Program-made: the position numbers and the translations under genes
Assembly (NCBI GenBank): GCA_023954855.1
Contig: JAGSGY010000053.1
Span: forward strand, 1-39,289
Reading direction: 5' to 3'
Length of the DNA stretch: 39,289 nucleotides
From: Pseudomonadota bacterium
GTDB taxonomy: Bacteria; Myxococcota_A; UBA796; GCA-2862545
In this document: positions 16,748 to 25,254 of the stretch, in pieces
Layout: every line of letters begins with the position of its first letter
Position numbering within the stretch: position 1 is the first letter of the stretch
Notes under the pieces: generated by a model
Seen by the model: only the letters and a program-made list of their open reading frames with translations
What the model was told of the DNA's origin: nothing
Databases searched by the model: none

Positions 16748-16820
16748 CGAAGCCTCCGAGACGCGCAAGGTAGCAGACGAGGCCGGGAATGCGTCGGGGT
16801 AGGCTCGGGTCGAGGTCTTC

Positions 16821-18776
16821 ATGCTCTCCCTGCTGTTCACCATCGCCTCAGCTTCGACCATCGCGGTCCTGCCCCTCGAGCGAGGCAGTGCGCCAGAGGC
16901 CTACGACGGCCTCGGACACGCACTCGCCGCAATGATCACCACCGATCTGACCAAGGTGGACGGCCTCACCGTCGTTGAGCGCGCGCGGCTCGACGACATC
17001 CTCGGTGAGCTTGAGCTGTCCACAACGGACTTTGTCGACAAGCGCACCGCCCAGCAGCTCGGTCGAGGACTTGCGGCAGATCACGTCGTCACCGGGACCT
17101 GGAGTGTGGTGGGCGAGAGCCTGGTCATCGACGCTCGCATCGTCAGAGTCGAGACCGGCAAGATCGCCAAGGCGGACCGTGCCAAAGGCACCATCGATGA
17201 CTTCGTGACCGTCGAGAAGGCCGTTGTCGAGGCCCTGATCGAAGACCTGGAGGTCACGCTGAGTGGCGCTGAGCGCCGCAAGATCATCGGGTCTGCACCC
17301 ACCGAGAGCCTCGACGCCTTCTCTCAGTACGGCGCCGGCCTGGTCCATACCTTAGAGGGGGACGACGACGAGGCTCGCGCCGCCTTTACCGCTGCCCTCG
17401 TTGCCGACCCGGACTTCGCGGAGGCCAAGGCCGCTGTGGAACGCCTGGGTGCGGCGGTCGAAGCCGTCACCGAGCGCCGTGAGGCCGCGCGGCTTGATGC
17501 CGCCGCAGACCGCTACGAGCGCGCAATCACTGAGAGCGTCGACGAGCGCACCCGGAAGAAGGGCTTTCGCCACGACGCCGGGAGTCTAGCCGAATGGGTG
17601 CTGCGCCTCGACGCGCTGGAGCGCATTGGAGAGCACTGCGTTCGCTACGAAGAGATGCGGGCCTATCTCGAGCGGGAGGGCCTACCGACGTCGAGGCCCG
17701 AGCACCTGACCCAAGAGACGCTCCGCCGCGCGATAGCGCTGGGCAAGTTCGAGGACAGGCCCGGATGGGAAGATGCCTTCGTCGATCCGCCGAATGGCAA
17801 CCCCTACGCGTTGCTTCCCTCCGAGTGGAGCCTTCCACTTTCAGGGCTGATGGCCCCGGTGCGCTCGCCCGACCACTTTCTCTGGGAGTTCTACTCCCTG
17901 GCTGGCTCACCCTCGCAAGTTGAGGACAAAGCGGGGATGGTCTCTTCCCTCCATGCCTGCTTCGACGGCGATGAAGAGGTCGCGGAGCTCCGCCGGATCC
18001 ACTCCTCCCTCCAAGGAGACCCCGGCCTCGCTCACGACTTCGACAGTGACCACGGCTTTACCGTCAGCGACGCTCTCGACGCCCACCTCGCCTCGACGCG
18101 TGTGCTCCACCAGGGCCTCGATGCCGAGGCCGAGGCACTGTCGGCCGCATGGCTCGCGCGGGTCGAGCCGGGGAGCCTGGACGAGTTCTACGCCAACAAC
18201 ATGTCGGCGAGGATTGTGAGCAGCGGTGAGGCCTGGATTCGCCACCAAGAGGCATTGAAGCGGGAGGCCCGAGAGGCCGAGCTACGGTCGGTAAAGCGCA
18301 TGGGCATGAGCGAAGAGGAACTCCTCGGCGTAGCCCGTGCGTACGCCGAGACGAACACCGAGTTGATCGAGGTCGAGGGCCCCTTCTGCTCCAGTCTCGC
18401 CGAGACCCGGAAGTCTGCGGCAGAGCACAAGCTTGAGTTCATCGCGAAGCGCCAAGCCGAGGGTCACGACACGACGCACAACATCGACGACCTGTGGTGG
18501 GTCGTCGCGTCGGCGCGGGCGGTCGGCTGCCTCAAAGGCGTGCCGGCAGAACTCGACTCCATCGAGGCGATCTACGCGGTCACCGACGCCGTCCAGATCC
18601 CCGACAAGCCCAATGAGGCTTGCCGTTCTCAACTCAAGACCTACGTGTCGAGCTACCAGAACAGCGGAGCTCGCATGGACCCCGAGGCCTTCCCCGGCCC
18701 TGCCGCGATGTACGCCCTGGTCACACTCGACGAGTGGTTTCGCCTGAAGACGATGGGCTGTCTGCCCAAGGACTAG
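16821..18776 (+). CDS. Exported CsgG/LpoB-like protein with long C-terminal extension
   Basis: A protein of 651 residues. The signal peptide MLSLLFTIASAS is followed directly by TIAVLPLERG. The CsgG/FlgO/LpoB-type domain (about 13-155) has ALAAMITTDLTKVDGLTVVE, a strand RARLDDILGELEL and the TGTWSVVGESLVIDARIV segment. A TPR-like helical part (about 160-235, FTAALVADPDFAEAKAAVER) follows. The remaining 400 residues are helical, acidic and carry scattered Cys; I do not recognise them. Proteins of this type help build envelope structures or activate peptidoglycan synthases, but here the partner is unknown. It converges with yqeY, overlapping by four bases. Confidence 0.75.
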   Translation: MLSLLFTIASASTIAVLPLERGSAPEAYDGLGHALAAMITTDLTKVDGLTVVERARLDDILGELELSTTDFVDKRTAQQLGRGLAADHVVTGTWSVVGESLVIDARIVRVETGKIAKADRAKGTIDDFVTVEKAVVEALIEDLEVTLSGAERRKIIGSAPTESLDAFSQYGAGLVHTLEGDDDEARAAFTAALVADPDFAEAKAAVERLGAAVEAVTERREAARLDAAADRYERAITESVDERTRKKGFRHDAGSLAEWVLRLDALERIGEHCVRYEEMRAYLEREGLPTSRPEHLTQETLRRAIALGKFEDRPGWEDAFVDPPNGNPYALLPSEWSLPLSGLMAPVRSPDHFLWEFYSLAGSPSQVEDKAGMVSSLHACFDGDEEVAELRRIHSSLQGDPGLAHDFDSDHGFTVSDALDAHLASTRVLHQGLDAEAEALSAAWLARVEPGSLDEFYANNMSARIVSSGEAWIRHQEALKREAREAELRSVKRMGMSEEELLGVARAYAETNTELIEVEGPFCSSLAETRKSAAEHKLEFIAKRQAEGHDTTHNIDDLWWVVASARAVGCLKGVPAELDSIEAIYAVTDAVQIPDKPNEACRSQLKTYVSSYQNSGARMDPEAFPGPAAMYALVTLDEWFRLKTMGCLPKD

Positions 18777-19222
18777 CTCAGCAGCTCGCGGACGATCACG
18801 TTGGTGAGCTTTCCATCGAGCTCGGCCTTGTGCGCCCCCATGAGCATGCCCATGACCTTGCCCATGTCTCGCATCGCGCTGGCGCCCGTCTTGGCGATGG
18901 CCTCTTCGACCCAAGCGCGCGTCTGTGCTTCATCGGCGAGCTGCGGGAGAAACTCTTGGATCACGGCGAGTTCCGCGCGCTCCGCGGCGGCAAGCTCGTC
19001 ACGACCGCCCTGATCGTAGGCCTCGATGCTCTCCCCCCGCTGCTTGGCAAGACGGCGGAGGATCGTCATTGCGGCCTCGTCGGTGAGGGCCTCCCCGGCG
19101 CCGTCGGCCTTCTCGGCGGTGAGGAATGCCGCGCGAATCCCCCGAAGCGCCGCTGTGCGCGCCGCATCGCGGGCACGCATGGCAGTCTTGAGTTGGGCGC
19201 TGATCTCGTTCACGATAGGCAT
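18773..19222 (-). CDS. yqeY: GatB/YqeY domain protein
   Basis: A protein of 149 residues, normal for the YqeY family. It has the N-terminal helical half (ISAQLKTAMRARDAARTAALR) and the C-terminal half like the tRNA-binding tail of GatB (EFLPQLADEAQTRAWVEEAI, SAMRDMGKVMGMLMGAHKAELDG). The family is widespread and thought to affect tRNA or translation, but the exact role is unsettled. GGGGAGGAG precedes the ATG. It is divergent from the Cache-kinase gene and overlaps the CsgG-like gene end by four bases. Confidence 0.93.
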   Translation of the reverse strand: MPIVNEISAQLKTAMRARDAARTAALRGIRAAFLTAEKADGAGEALTDEAAMTILRRLAKQRGESIEAYDQGGRDELAAAERAELAVIQEFLPQLADEAQTRAWVEEAIAKTGASAMRDMGKVMGMLMGAHKAELDGKLTNVIVRELLS

Positions 19223-19323
19223 AGGTGACTCCTCCCCGTGCGCTATCCGGGCAGGTGCCTGACTGGCAACACCCTTCGGTGGTAAGGTCTCCGCCTCTGC
19301 GCCGGTAGAACCCCACGAGGCCC

Positions 19324-22059
19324 ATGAACGGACAAGACCTTGCTGCCCTAAGAGCCGCCGTCAGTCCTTCCCTGAAAGACGGGAACTTCGACGAGCTCTG
19401 GGCTCAGTTCACAGCCGAGTTCCCCTCCACGGAACCGGACGACTTCCTCACCTGGCTGCATTCGCAGAACATGCTGAGCACGGGTGTGCTGCGCAAGCTG
19501 CTGACGACGGGCACGCTAGCGCCCACCAGCGCAACACCGCCGCCGCCGCCTCCACCAGGCGTTCCGCGCAGTCTCAACCCCACGCTGGTCACCAGTCCCA
19601 GCGAGCTGAAGGGCGAGGATCCGCTCGACGAGAACACCGACGTCCGCGCAGCCCGTCGCTCCCTGCGGCGCAGCGGTGACGCACCACGCGCCGAGGCTGC
19701 CTCCTCTTCGGAAGGCGAAGAGGCCCCCAAGGCCGAGCGACGCGACGCCCGGCGGCGCACCGGAGAGCAACGCGATCCCCGACGCCGCACCGGCGAACAG
19801 CGCGACCCCCGACGCCGCACTGGCGAACAGCGCAATCCACGACGTCGCACCGGCGAGCAGCCGAATCCACGCCGCCGCACCGGCGAGCAGCCGAACCCAC
19901 GTCGTCGCACCGGCGAACAGCCGAAGCCTGGCGGACGCCGCGGTCTGCGCAAGACCGGCCGCCTGGACGAGGGGCGCTCCAACCAGCCCGGAAAGATGAC
20001 CACCGGGCGCTACGACTTCGTCGGACACGTCGGCGAAGGCGCGATGGGCCAGGTCCTGCTTGCAGAAGACCTCGACCTGAACCGAAAGGTCGCGTTCAAG
20101 CAGATGAGCGAGGAGACGGCGAAGCAGAAAGCTCTCGCCGCCAAGTTCTACTCAGAAGCACAGATCACCGCCCAGCTTGACCACCCGAACATCGTTCCGA
20201 TCTACAGCCTCGAGCGCACCGAAGAGGGCTCGCTCGCCTACTCGATGAAGCTGATTCGCGGCAAGACCATCGAGGACGTCATCCAAGAGACGGTCGAGCT
20301 CGCAGTCAGCAAGAAGCCGATTCCCGAGGACCACTCCCTCGAGCACCATCTCGAGCAGTTCCTCAAGGTGCTCGACGCCATGTCCTACTCGCACGATCGC
20401 GGCATCGTGCACCGGGACCTCAAGCCCGAAAACATCATGATCGGCGCCTATGGCGAGGTCTACGTCATGGACTGGGGCATCGCCCGGCGTATCCATGGCT
20501 CGGCACCCGAAGACCCGGTCACCCTCCTCGACGAGCCCGAGGAAGATGACGAGACGATCATCGGTACGCCCCAGTACATGTCGCCGGAGCAGGCGCACGG
20601 CAAGGTCAACGAGCTCGACGGACAGTCCGACCAGTACAGCCTCGGCCTGATCCTCTATGAGCTGGTCTCGCTGCGCCAAGCCGTCACCGGCAAGACGCCG
20701 ATCAAGATCGTCATGCGCCAGCAGGACGGCGAGAAGGACCCGCTCAACCACGTGACGGGCGAGGCCATTGACCCGGCTCTGCGTGCCATCGTCATGAAGT
20801 GCACCGCGCGCGCCAAAGCCGATCGCTACGTCGACCTGCGCGAGCTCGCCGACGACATTCGCCGCTGGCTCCGCTCTGAAGAGACGCGTGCCTACCCCGA
20901 CAACATGCCGCGACGCATCTCGCGTTGGGCCGCCCGCAACCGCACCGCAGTGATGTTCAGCGTCATGGGCGTACTGCTGTCGATGGCCGTGCTCACCACC
21001 AGCACCCTGGCCTACTCCTACGTCTCGCTCCAGCAAGCGGCCGAACGCGAAGAGAGCCTCTCGCACATCATCACCACCGCCGGTCGCCAAGCCGGCCTGA
21101 TCGATGGCGCATTCGCTCGTTACGAAGGCATTCTCACCTCAGTGGCAGCCACGGCGATCCAGCGTATGGACCAGCCGATTCCCGACGACGCGGACCCGGT
21201 GTTCTACGGGAACTCCTTCGACCTGGCGAAACTCCCAGACGCCGGCGCACCGAACGGCCGTTGGCCCGAAGACCTGGCCTCCGCCGAGGCCTACAACGAC
21301 CTCGACCTCTCGCTCGCCGAGCCCGCGTACATCATTCCCCCGGGCGTCGAGCGCTACCGGGTCGATGGTGCCCTCTCGCGCCTCGCGCCAATGAAGCGTG
21401 ACTTCAGTCGGGCGCTGCTTCGCTCCAACAGCGAAGATGCAGTCACCTACACGCCGAAGCGCGCCGAGCGTCTGATCACCTCCACAGGTGTGCCGATTGC
21501 GTGGTCGTACATCGGCCTCGAGAGCGGACTCTTCGCCGGCTACCCGGGCCATGGCGGCTTCAACCCGAAGTTCGACGCTCGTCGAGAGCCCTGGTACGCC
21601 CTCGCCAAGGGTGCCCGCGGCCCGACTTGGGGAGCCGCTCACATCGACAACTCCGGTCTAGGCCTGCTGCTGCCCTGCTCAATGGCGCTCTACGACGCAG
21701 ACGACCGTCTGCTCGGCGTCGCGGCCGTCGAGGTCACCTTTGACTACATCATCAACGAGCTGATGGAGTCCGAGGACTACCCGGCGGGCAAGTACCAGAG
21801 CTACCTTCTCTCCGAAGATGGCAAGGTCATTATCGACTCCGCGAAGAAGGGTAAGGAATACAAGTCCTCGAGCAGCCGTACCCGCGAGCTTCGCACCCCC
21901 GAGTTCGAGCATCGCCAGGTCGTCGAGGCCGTCAAGAAGCACCTCGACGGACACATCGAGGTCGAGAAGGACGGAGTACAGTACCTGATCACGTACAACC
22001 GAATGAACTCGCTCGGTTGGTACTACGTGGTCATGGGCAAGACCGAAGACATGCTCTGA
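19324..22059 (+). CDS. Membrane Ser/Thr protein kinase with extracytoplasmic Cache-like sensor
   Basis: A protein of 911 residues. N-terminal segment (1-90), low-complexity linker with six perfect-length decapeptide repeats (residues 143-202), then a Hanks-type kinase domain (230-525). Its loop is GEGAMGQV, the ATP lysine is K259 (AFKQM), and the catalytic loop HRDLKPEN is H363-N370. DWG replaces the DFG motif, and TPQYMSPEQAHG is the activation segment end. One transmembrane helix (about 543-565) leads to a C-terminal extracytoplasmic domain (about 570-905). This resembles double-Cache ligand sensors (RREPWYALAKGARGPTWGAAHID, LLLPCSMALYDADDRLLGVAAVEVTFDYI). The topology predicts direct coupling of an external small ligand to kinase activity. 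The start follows GAGG. The DUF1444 gene follows by seven bases. Confidence 0.9.
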   Translation: MNGQDLAALRAAVSPSLKDGNFDELWAQFTAEFPSTEPDDFLTWLHSQNMLSTGVLRKLLTTGTLAPTSATPPPPPPPGVPRSLNPTLVTSPSELKGEDPLDENTDVRAARRSLRRSGDAPRAEAASSSEGEEAPKAERRDARRRTGEQRDPRRRTGEQRDPRRRTGEQRNPRRRTGEQPNPRRRTGEQPNPRRRTGEQPKPGGRRGLRKTGRLDEGRSNQPGKMTTGRYDFVGHVGEGAMGQVLLAEDLDLNRKVAFKQMSEETAKQKALAAKFYSEAQITAQLDHPNIVPIYSLERTEEGSLAYSMKLIRGKTIEDVIQETVELAVSKKPIPEDHSLEHHLEQFLKVLDAMSYSHDRGIVHRDLKPENIMIGAYGEVYVMDWGIARRIHGSAPEDPVTLLDEPEEDDETIIGTPQYMSPEQAHGKVNELDGQSDQYSLGLILYELVSLRQAVTGKTPIKIVMRQQDGEKDPLNHVTGEAIDPALRAIVMKCTARAKADRYVDLRELADDIRRWLRSEETRAYPDNMPRRISRWAARNRTAVMFSVMGVLLSMAVLTTSTLAYSYVSLQQAAEREESLSHIITTAGRQAGLIDGAFARYEGILTSVAATAIQRMDQPIPDDADPVFYGNSFDLAKLPDAGAPNGRWPEDLASAEAYNDLDLSLAEPAYIIPPGVERYRVDGALSRLAPMKRDFSRALLRSNSEDAVTYTPKRAERLITSTGVPIAWSYIGLESGLFAGYPGHGGFNPKFDARREPWYALAKGARGPTWGAAHIDNSGLGLLLPCSMALYDADDRLLGVAAVEVTFDYIINELMESEDYPAGKYQSYLLSEDGKVIIDSAKKGKEYKSSSSRTRELRTPEFEHRQVVEAVKKHLDGHIEVEKDGVQYLITYNRMNSLGWYYVVMGKTEDML
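19750..19929 (+). repeat. Six 30-bp tandem repeats encoding a decapeptide
   Basis: Exactly six 30-bp units in frame encode RRRTGEQRDP twice, RRRTGEQRNP once, RRRTGEQPNP twice and RRRTGEQPKP once. They lie just before the kinase domain. The Thr-Gly-Glu and strong positive charge (three Arg per unit) suggest a flexible basic linker that may be phosphorylated or bind anionic partners. This is inferred from composition. Confidence 0.95.
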
Positions 22060-22066
22060 GCAGTCG

Positions 22067-22993
22067 ATGAGCGGTCCCCCAGAGGAGTGGCTCGAGGCAC
22101 GCGGCGACCTGCTGCCTGTCCTCCGCGGTGTGTCTCGTCCCCCCGGAAGCCTGACGAGGCTTGCCACTGAGCCCCGTACGGCACCCATCCGCCGACCGGC
22201 CGCTCCCTTCCTGAGCGAGCTCGTGGTCTGGGATGGGCCTCACACCCGCCACTACATCACGCCGAAGCACCTCGAGATGTGGCAGGTCGACGGACATCGG
22301 GTCTTCCACCAGGCCCGGGCGAACATGCCCGCGACCCAGGGCCTCACCCGCAAGGGCCCCTTCTTTCAGCTCGATGCCGGCGATGGCTACGACGCCTCGA
22401 GACTGATCCTGCCAGGCTGGCTCGAGGCCTTCGCCGAGATGGTGGACGGGGTGCCCGTCGCGGCGGCACCCGATGCGCGCACACTACTGGTCTGCGGATC
22501 CGAAGACACCGAGGCCATCGAGGAGCTGCTGCGAATCGGGTACGCGGGCTACCGCCGAGCCGGAGATCCCGTGTCTCCGGGGCTGTACACCTCAGTCGAC
22601 GGTGAGCTCGCTCCCTACCTGGTCTCCGAGGGGCCGCTGGCTCCCTTGCTGCGGCGAAACCAGCTCGTGCTCGCGGGACAGCAGTATCGCCTGCAGAAGC
22701 ACGAAATCGACCACGACGCCCACCTGGCAGACTTCTCGGTCTTCGTCGGTCCACAGTTCGCGGTGTCGCTTGCCCAACTGCGCCAGGGCGTGACCACGCT
22801 ACTGCCGGTCGTCGACTTCATCGTGCTCGAGACTGCAGACGGCAGCACTCGAACCGTCGAGTGGGCTGTGCTCCCCGAACATGTGGAAACACGGGTTCAC
22901 GGCGATCTCGTGCCGCCGCGCCTCGAGGTGAGCAGCTTCCCGGACGACCTGGACGCGCTCCCAGAGGCGCCCATTCGCATCACGCTGAAGTAG
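22067..22993 (+). CDS. DUF1444 (YtpQ-like) family protein
   Basis: A protein of 308 residues that resembles the uncharacterised DUF1444/UPF0354 family (Bacillus YtpQ). Typical elements are LLPVLRGVS near the start, ELVVWDGPHTRHYITPKHLEMWQVD, GDGYDASRLILPGWLEAFAE and SLAQLRQGVTTLLPVVDFIVL. No signal peptide or membrane helix is seen. The gene starts seven bases after the stop of the Cache-kinase and is surely cotranscribed, so it may act with or be a target of that kinase. Function is unknown. I am fairly but not wholly sure of the family. Confidence 0.72.
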   Translation: MSGPPEEWLEARGDLLPVLRGVSRPPGSLTRLATEPRTAPIRRPAAPFLSELVVWDGPHTRHYITPKHLEMWQVDGHRVFHQARANMPATQGLTRKGPFFQLDAGDGYDASRLILPGWLEAFAEMVDGVPVAAAPDARTLLVCGSEDTEAIEELLRIGYAGYRRAGDPVSPGLYTSVDGELAPYLVSEGPLAPLLRRNQLVLAGQQYRLQKHEIDHDAHLADFSVFVGPQFAVSLAQLRQGVTTLLPVVDFIVLETADGSTRTVEWAVLPEHVETRVHGDLVPPRLEVSSFPDDLDALPEAPIRITLK

Positions 22994-23011
22994 CGCGCAC
23001 CGCTGGGTCGA

Positions 23012-23293
23012 CTAGGCCTCGCCGACCTGCGACATCATCGGCAAACCGTAGTTTGGCGCAAAGGCAGCCCGCAGCACCTCGCCGTACAGCTCGTCGGCAC
23101 GAGCCTCGTCGCCGATCTCGCGAAGCATGCGGGCGTAGGCAAGCGCCTCGAACAGGGTGAGCTCACCCTCGAAGAGCTGCACGCGAACGTGCGCGCCAAC
23201 ACCTGCGGCCCGAAGAAGCTGCACCGCGACGTCGGGTGCGGCGTGCTCGACACCGTCGCGGAGCGCGTGGAACATATGCGCCAGGTTTCCCAT
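23012..23293 (-). CDS. Small helical protein of unknown function
   Basis: A protein of 93 residues, mostly helical, with Arg/Ala-rich segments and a possible TPR-like helix pair (LTLFEALAYARMLREIGDEA, RADELYGEVLRAAFA). No family is recognised. The start at 23291-23293 is chosen because a strong GGGGGG site lies just upstream. The frame is open to 23341 but without such a site. It lies in a gap between the DUF1444 gene (convergent) and the second kinase (same strand), downstream of the latter by 116 bp. Confidence 0.55.
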   Translation of the reverse strand: MGNLAHMFHALRDGVEHAAPDVAVQLLRAAGVGAHVRVQLFEGELTLFEALAYARMLREIGDEARADELYGEVLRAAFAPNYGLPMMSQVGEA

Positions 23294-23409
23294 CTTCCCC
23301 CCTTTGACGCTTCGCTTTCCCCAAAACGACCCGCCAGTCACAATACTCTAGCGTATCTTCTGACCAGCCGTCCAGAATTGAGTGTAATTGCTTTCAAAAG
23401 CGCAATGCT
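23294..23409 (-). other. AT-richer intergenic region between kinase and small protein
   Basis: The stretch is less GC-rich than its surroundings. Just past the kinase stop the transcript can form an imperfect hairpin (ATTG/CAAT with CTTT/AAAG), too weak to call a terminator. The remainder, including CTTCTGACCAGCC on the plus strand, may hold the promoter of the small gene, but I see no convincing -35/-10 pair. Confidence 0.35.
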
Positions 23410-25254
23410 TCAGGGCCGACGCACCTCGAACGAGAGTCGTTTCCCGCCTTCCTTCAACTGCCAGAAGCCCGTCATTGCGCCACCTCCGAGGGTTCCGCGG
23501 AAAGCCATGCCCTTTCCGGACTCCTTGAGGATCACCGCACCGGCCTCGGTGACGGTACCGCTGAGATCCACAGTGCGAATGGTCGGTCCTTGCACCAATT
23601 CAGCCGTCGCTGTGATGGAGGGTCCCGCTCCCGAGATGCGAAGGGTGAGCGGGCGCCCCGAAACGACCCCCACCCAGCTCCCACCGATCTTGGGGTATCT
23701 GGGCTCCGCGGGTTGCAGCTCGACGACGGGCTCTGGCTCGACGACGGGTTCTGCGACCACAGCCACTTCGACGGGCTCGCTCACCTGGGCCGCCTCGACC
23801 ACGGCGTCCCCTTCTGCGAGCGTTTCAAGCAGCGGTTCCGCCGCAACTCTAGGCACCTCGATGGGAGTCGGCGCCGGCGATGGCCGGGTTCGGGGCGCAC
23901 TCCGGGGCCTTGGAGAGGGGTCGATCACGGCCGGCTGCACGGGCTCGGGCGCCGCGGGAATAGGTTCCGGGGCCGCTGGGGGTGGCCGGTCCGCTCCGAC
24001 GAAGCTCTGCACCTCAGGGGTCGCCTCGACAGGCTCCGCGTTGTCCACTCCCCCCGACATCAACACGACGCCAACGGCCGACACCGCCGCCAGCAAAGCC
24101 ACCAGTGCAATGACGAGTGCCCAGGGGGACGAGCGCCGGGCGACGAACACCGCCCCACCACTCGACGCATCCGAGAGCGCATCCGACACGGAGTCTGACA
24201 GCGGTGGCGTAGGCCGAGGGGGAAGCTCTCGCTCGAGGGAGAGCGGCAGCGGCGTGTAGCGAGCCGCCCCCGACGAAGCCTCACGCAACACGCCCGTGGC
24301 GGGTACCGACGCGCGCGGGGCGAGAGTCTCCATGCGTGGCAGGAAGGCCGCCGCGAACTCCTCGAGTGAGGCATCGGGAACCGACCGAGCGAGATAGCCC
24401 AGCTGATCGGCCAGCTCTGCCGCCTTGGGACGTTGGTCAGGCTCGGTGGCCAGTGCCGACTGGAGCAGCGGAGCGAGCAACGACAGCGTAGGCCCCGGCC
24501 CGACCGCTGCCTCGACCTCGGCCAGACAGGAGCGCACCCAGCCGTCATGTGCCTCATCGTCCGCCGGCGAGGTGCCAAACACACGACCGGCCAAGAGCTC
24601 GGCCACCAGCTTGGCCGCCGCATACACGTCGCCCTCCGGCCCACCCGGATCGCCGTTCAGCCGCTCGGGCGACATGTACCGCCGTGTTCCCACGACGAGC
24701 TCGCCAGACTCGGCCTCTCGCGTGGGAAGGTCTACCCATGCGAGGCCAAAGTCGAGCACCTTCACATCACCGTCCGGAGTGATGCGCACATTCGACGGCT
24801 TGATGTCGCGGTGCACGACGCCGAGCTGCCGACCTCCCCCATCCATGGCGACAAAGGCCGCGTGAAGGGCCGCACTGATCTCGGCACCAATGGCGAGGGC
24901 CGCACCGACGGCCATCCGCTCGCCGGCCTTCTCGAGGGCCTGATGGATCTGCTCCAGGTCCCCGCCGGGGACGAAGTCCATGACCACTGCCCATCGCTCT
25001 CCCAGGCGGACGAGGTCGAGGACGGTCACCACGCTGCGGTGGTGGATATGTCCGAGAATGCGCGCCTCGTCGCGGATACGCCGGTTGGTTGCTTCGTCTC
25101 GGCGGTGCGCGTGCAGTACTTTCACCGCGACCCGGCGGGTAAACCCTGCCTCTCCGGATCGCGACTCCGCGAGGTAGACCTCCCCGTACGCGCCGGCACC
25201 GATACGCTCGATCAGCTCGAAGGCGCGGCCCGATGAGGCTTGCTCGGCGGTCAC
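23410..25254 (-). CDS. Membrane Ser/Thr protein kinase with Pro-rich extracytoplasmic tail
   Basis: A protein of 614 residues. The Hanks-type kinase domain (about 10-310) has GAGAYGEV, the ATP lysine K45 (VAVKVL), HRDIKPSN with catalytic D150, DFG at 168-170 and RRYMSPERLNG. A Ser-rich juxtamembrane linker (about 320-375) leads to one transmembrane helix (about 378-399). An extracytoplasmic Pro/Glu/Val-rich stalk (about 400-525) follows, then a compact beta-rich domain (about 526-614, SWVGVVSGRPLTLRI, IRTVDLSGTVTEAGAVIL, MTGFWQL) that I do not recognise. It starts with GTG overlapping the upstream barrel gene stop (GTGA), so translation is coupled. Confidence 0.9.
   Translation of the reverse strand: MTAEQASSGRAFELIERIGAGAYGEVYLAESRSGEAGFTRRVAVKVLHAHRRDEATNRRIRDEARILGHIHHRSVVTVLDLVRLGERWAVVMDFVPGGDLEQIHQALEKAGERMAVGAALAIGAEISAALHAAFVAMDGGGRQLGVVHRDIKPSNVRITPDGDVKVLDFGLAWVDLPTREAESGELVVGTRRYMSPERLNGDPGGPEGDVYAAAKLVAELLAGRVFGTSPADDEAHDGWVRSCLAEVEAAVGPGPTLSLLAPLLQSALATEPDQRPKAAELADQLGYLARSVPDASLEEFAAAFLPRMETLAPRASVPATGVLREASSGAARYTPLPLSLERELPPRPTPPLSDSVSDALSDASSGGAVFVARRSSPWALVIALVALLAAVSAVGVVLMSGGVDNAEPVEATPEVQSFVGADRPPPAAPEPIPAAPEPVQPAVIDPSPRPRSAPRTRPSPAPTPIEVPRVAAEPLLETLAEGDAVVEAAQVSEPVEVAVVAEPVVEPEPVVELQPAEPRYPKIGGSWVGVVSGRPLTLRISGAGPSITATAELVQGPTIRTVDLSGTVTEAGAVILKESGKGMAFRGTLGGGAMTGFWQLKEGGKRLSFEVRRP

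Noticed and set aside
19750-19929. Possible CRISPR array at the 30-bp repeat
   Set aside because: The units are contiguous, in frame, without unique spacers, and encode a decapeptide inside the kinase.
23294-23409. Intrinsic terminator after the second kinase
   Set aside because: The hairpin is imperfect, short and without a T-run, so I did not call it.
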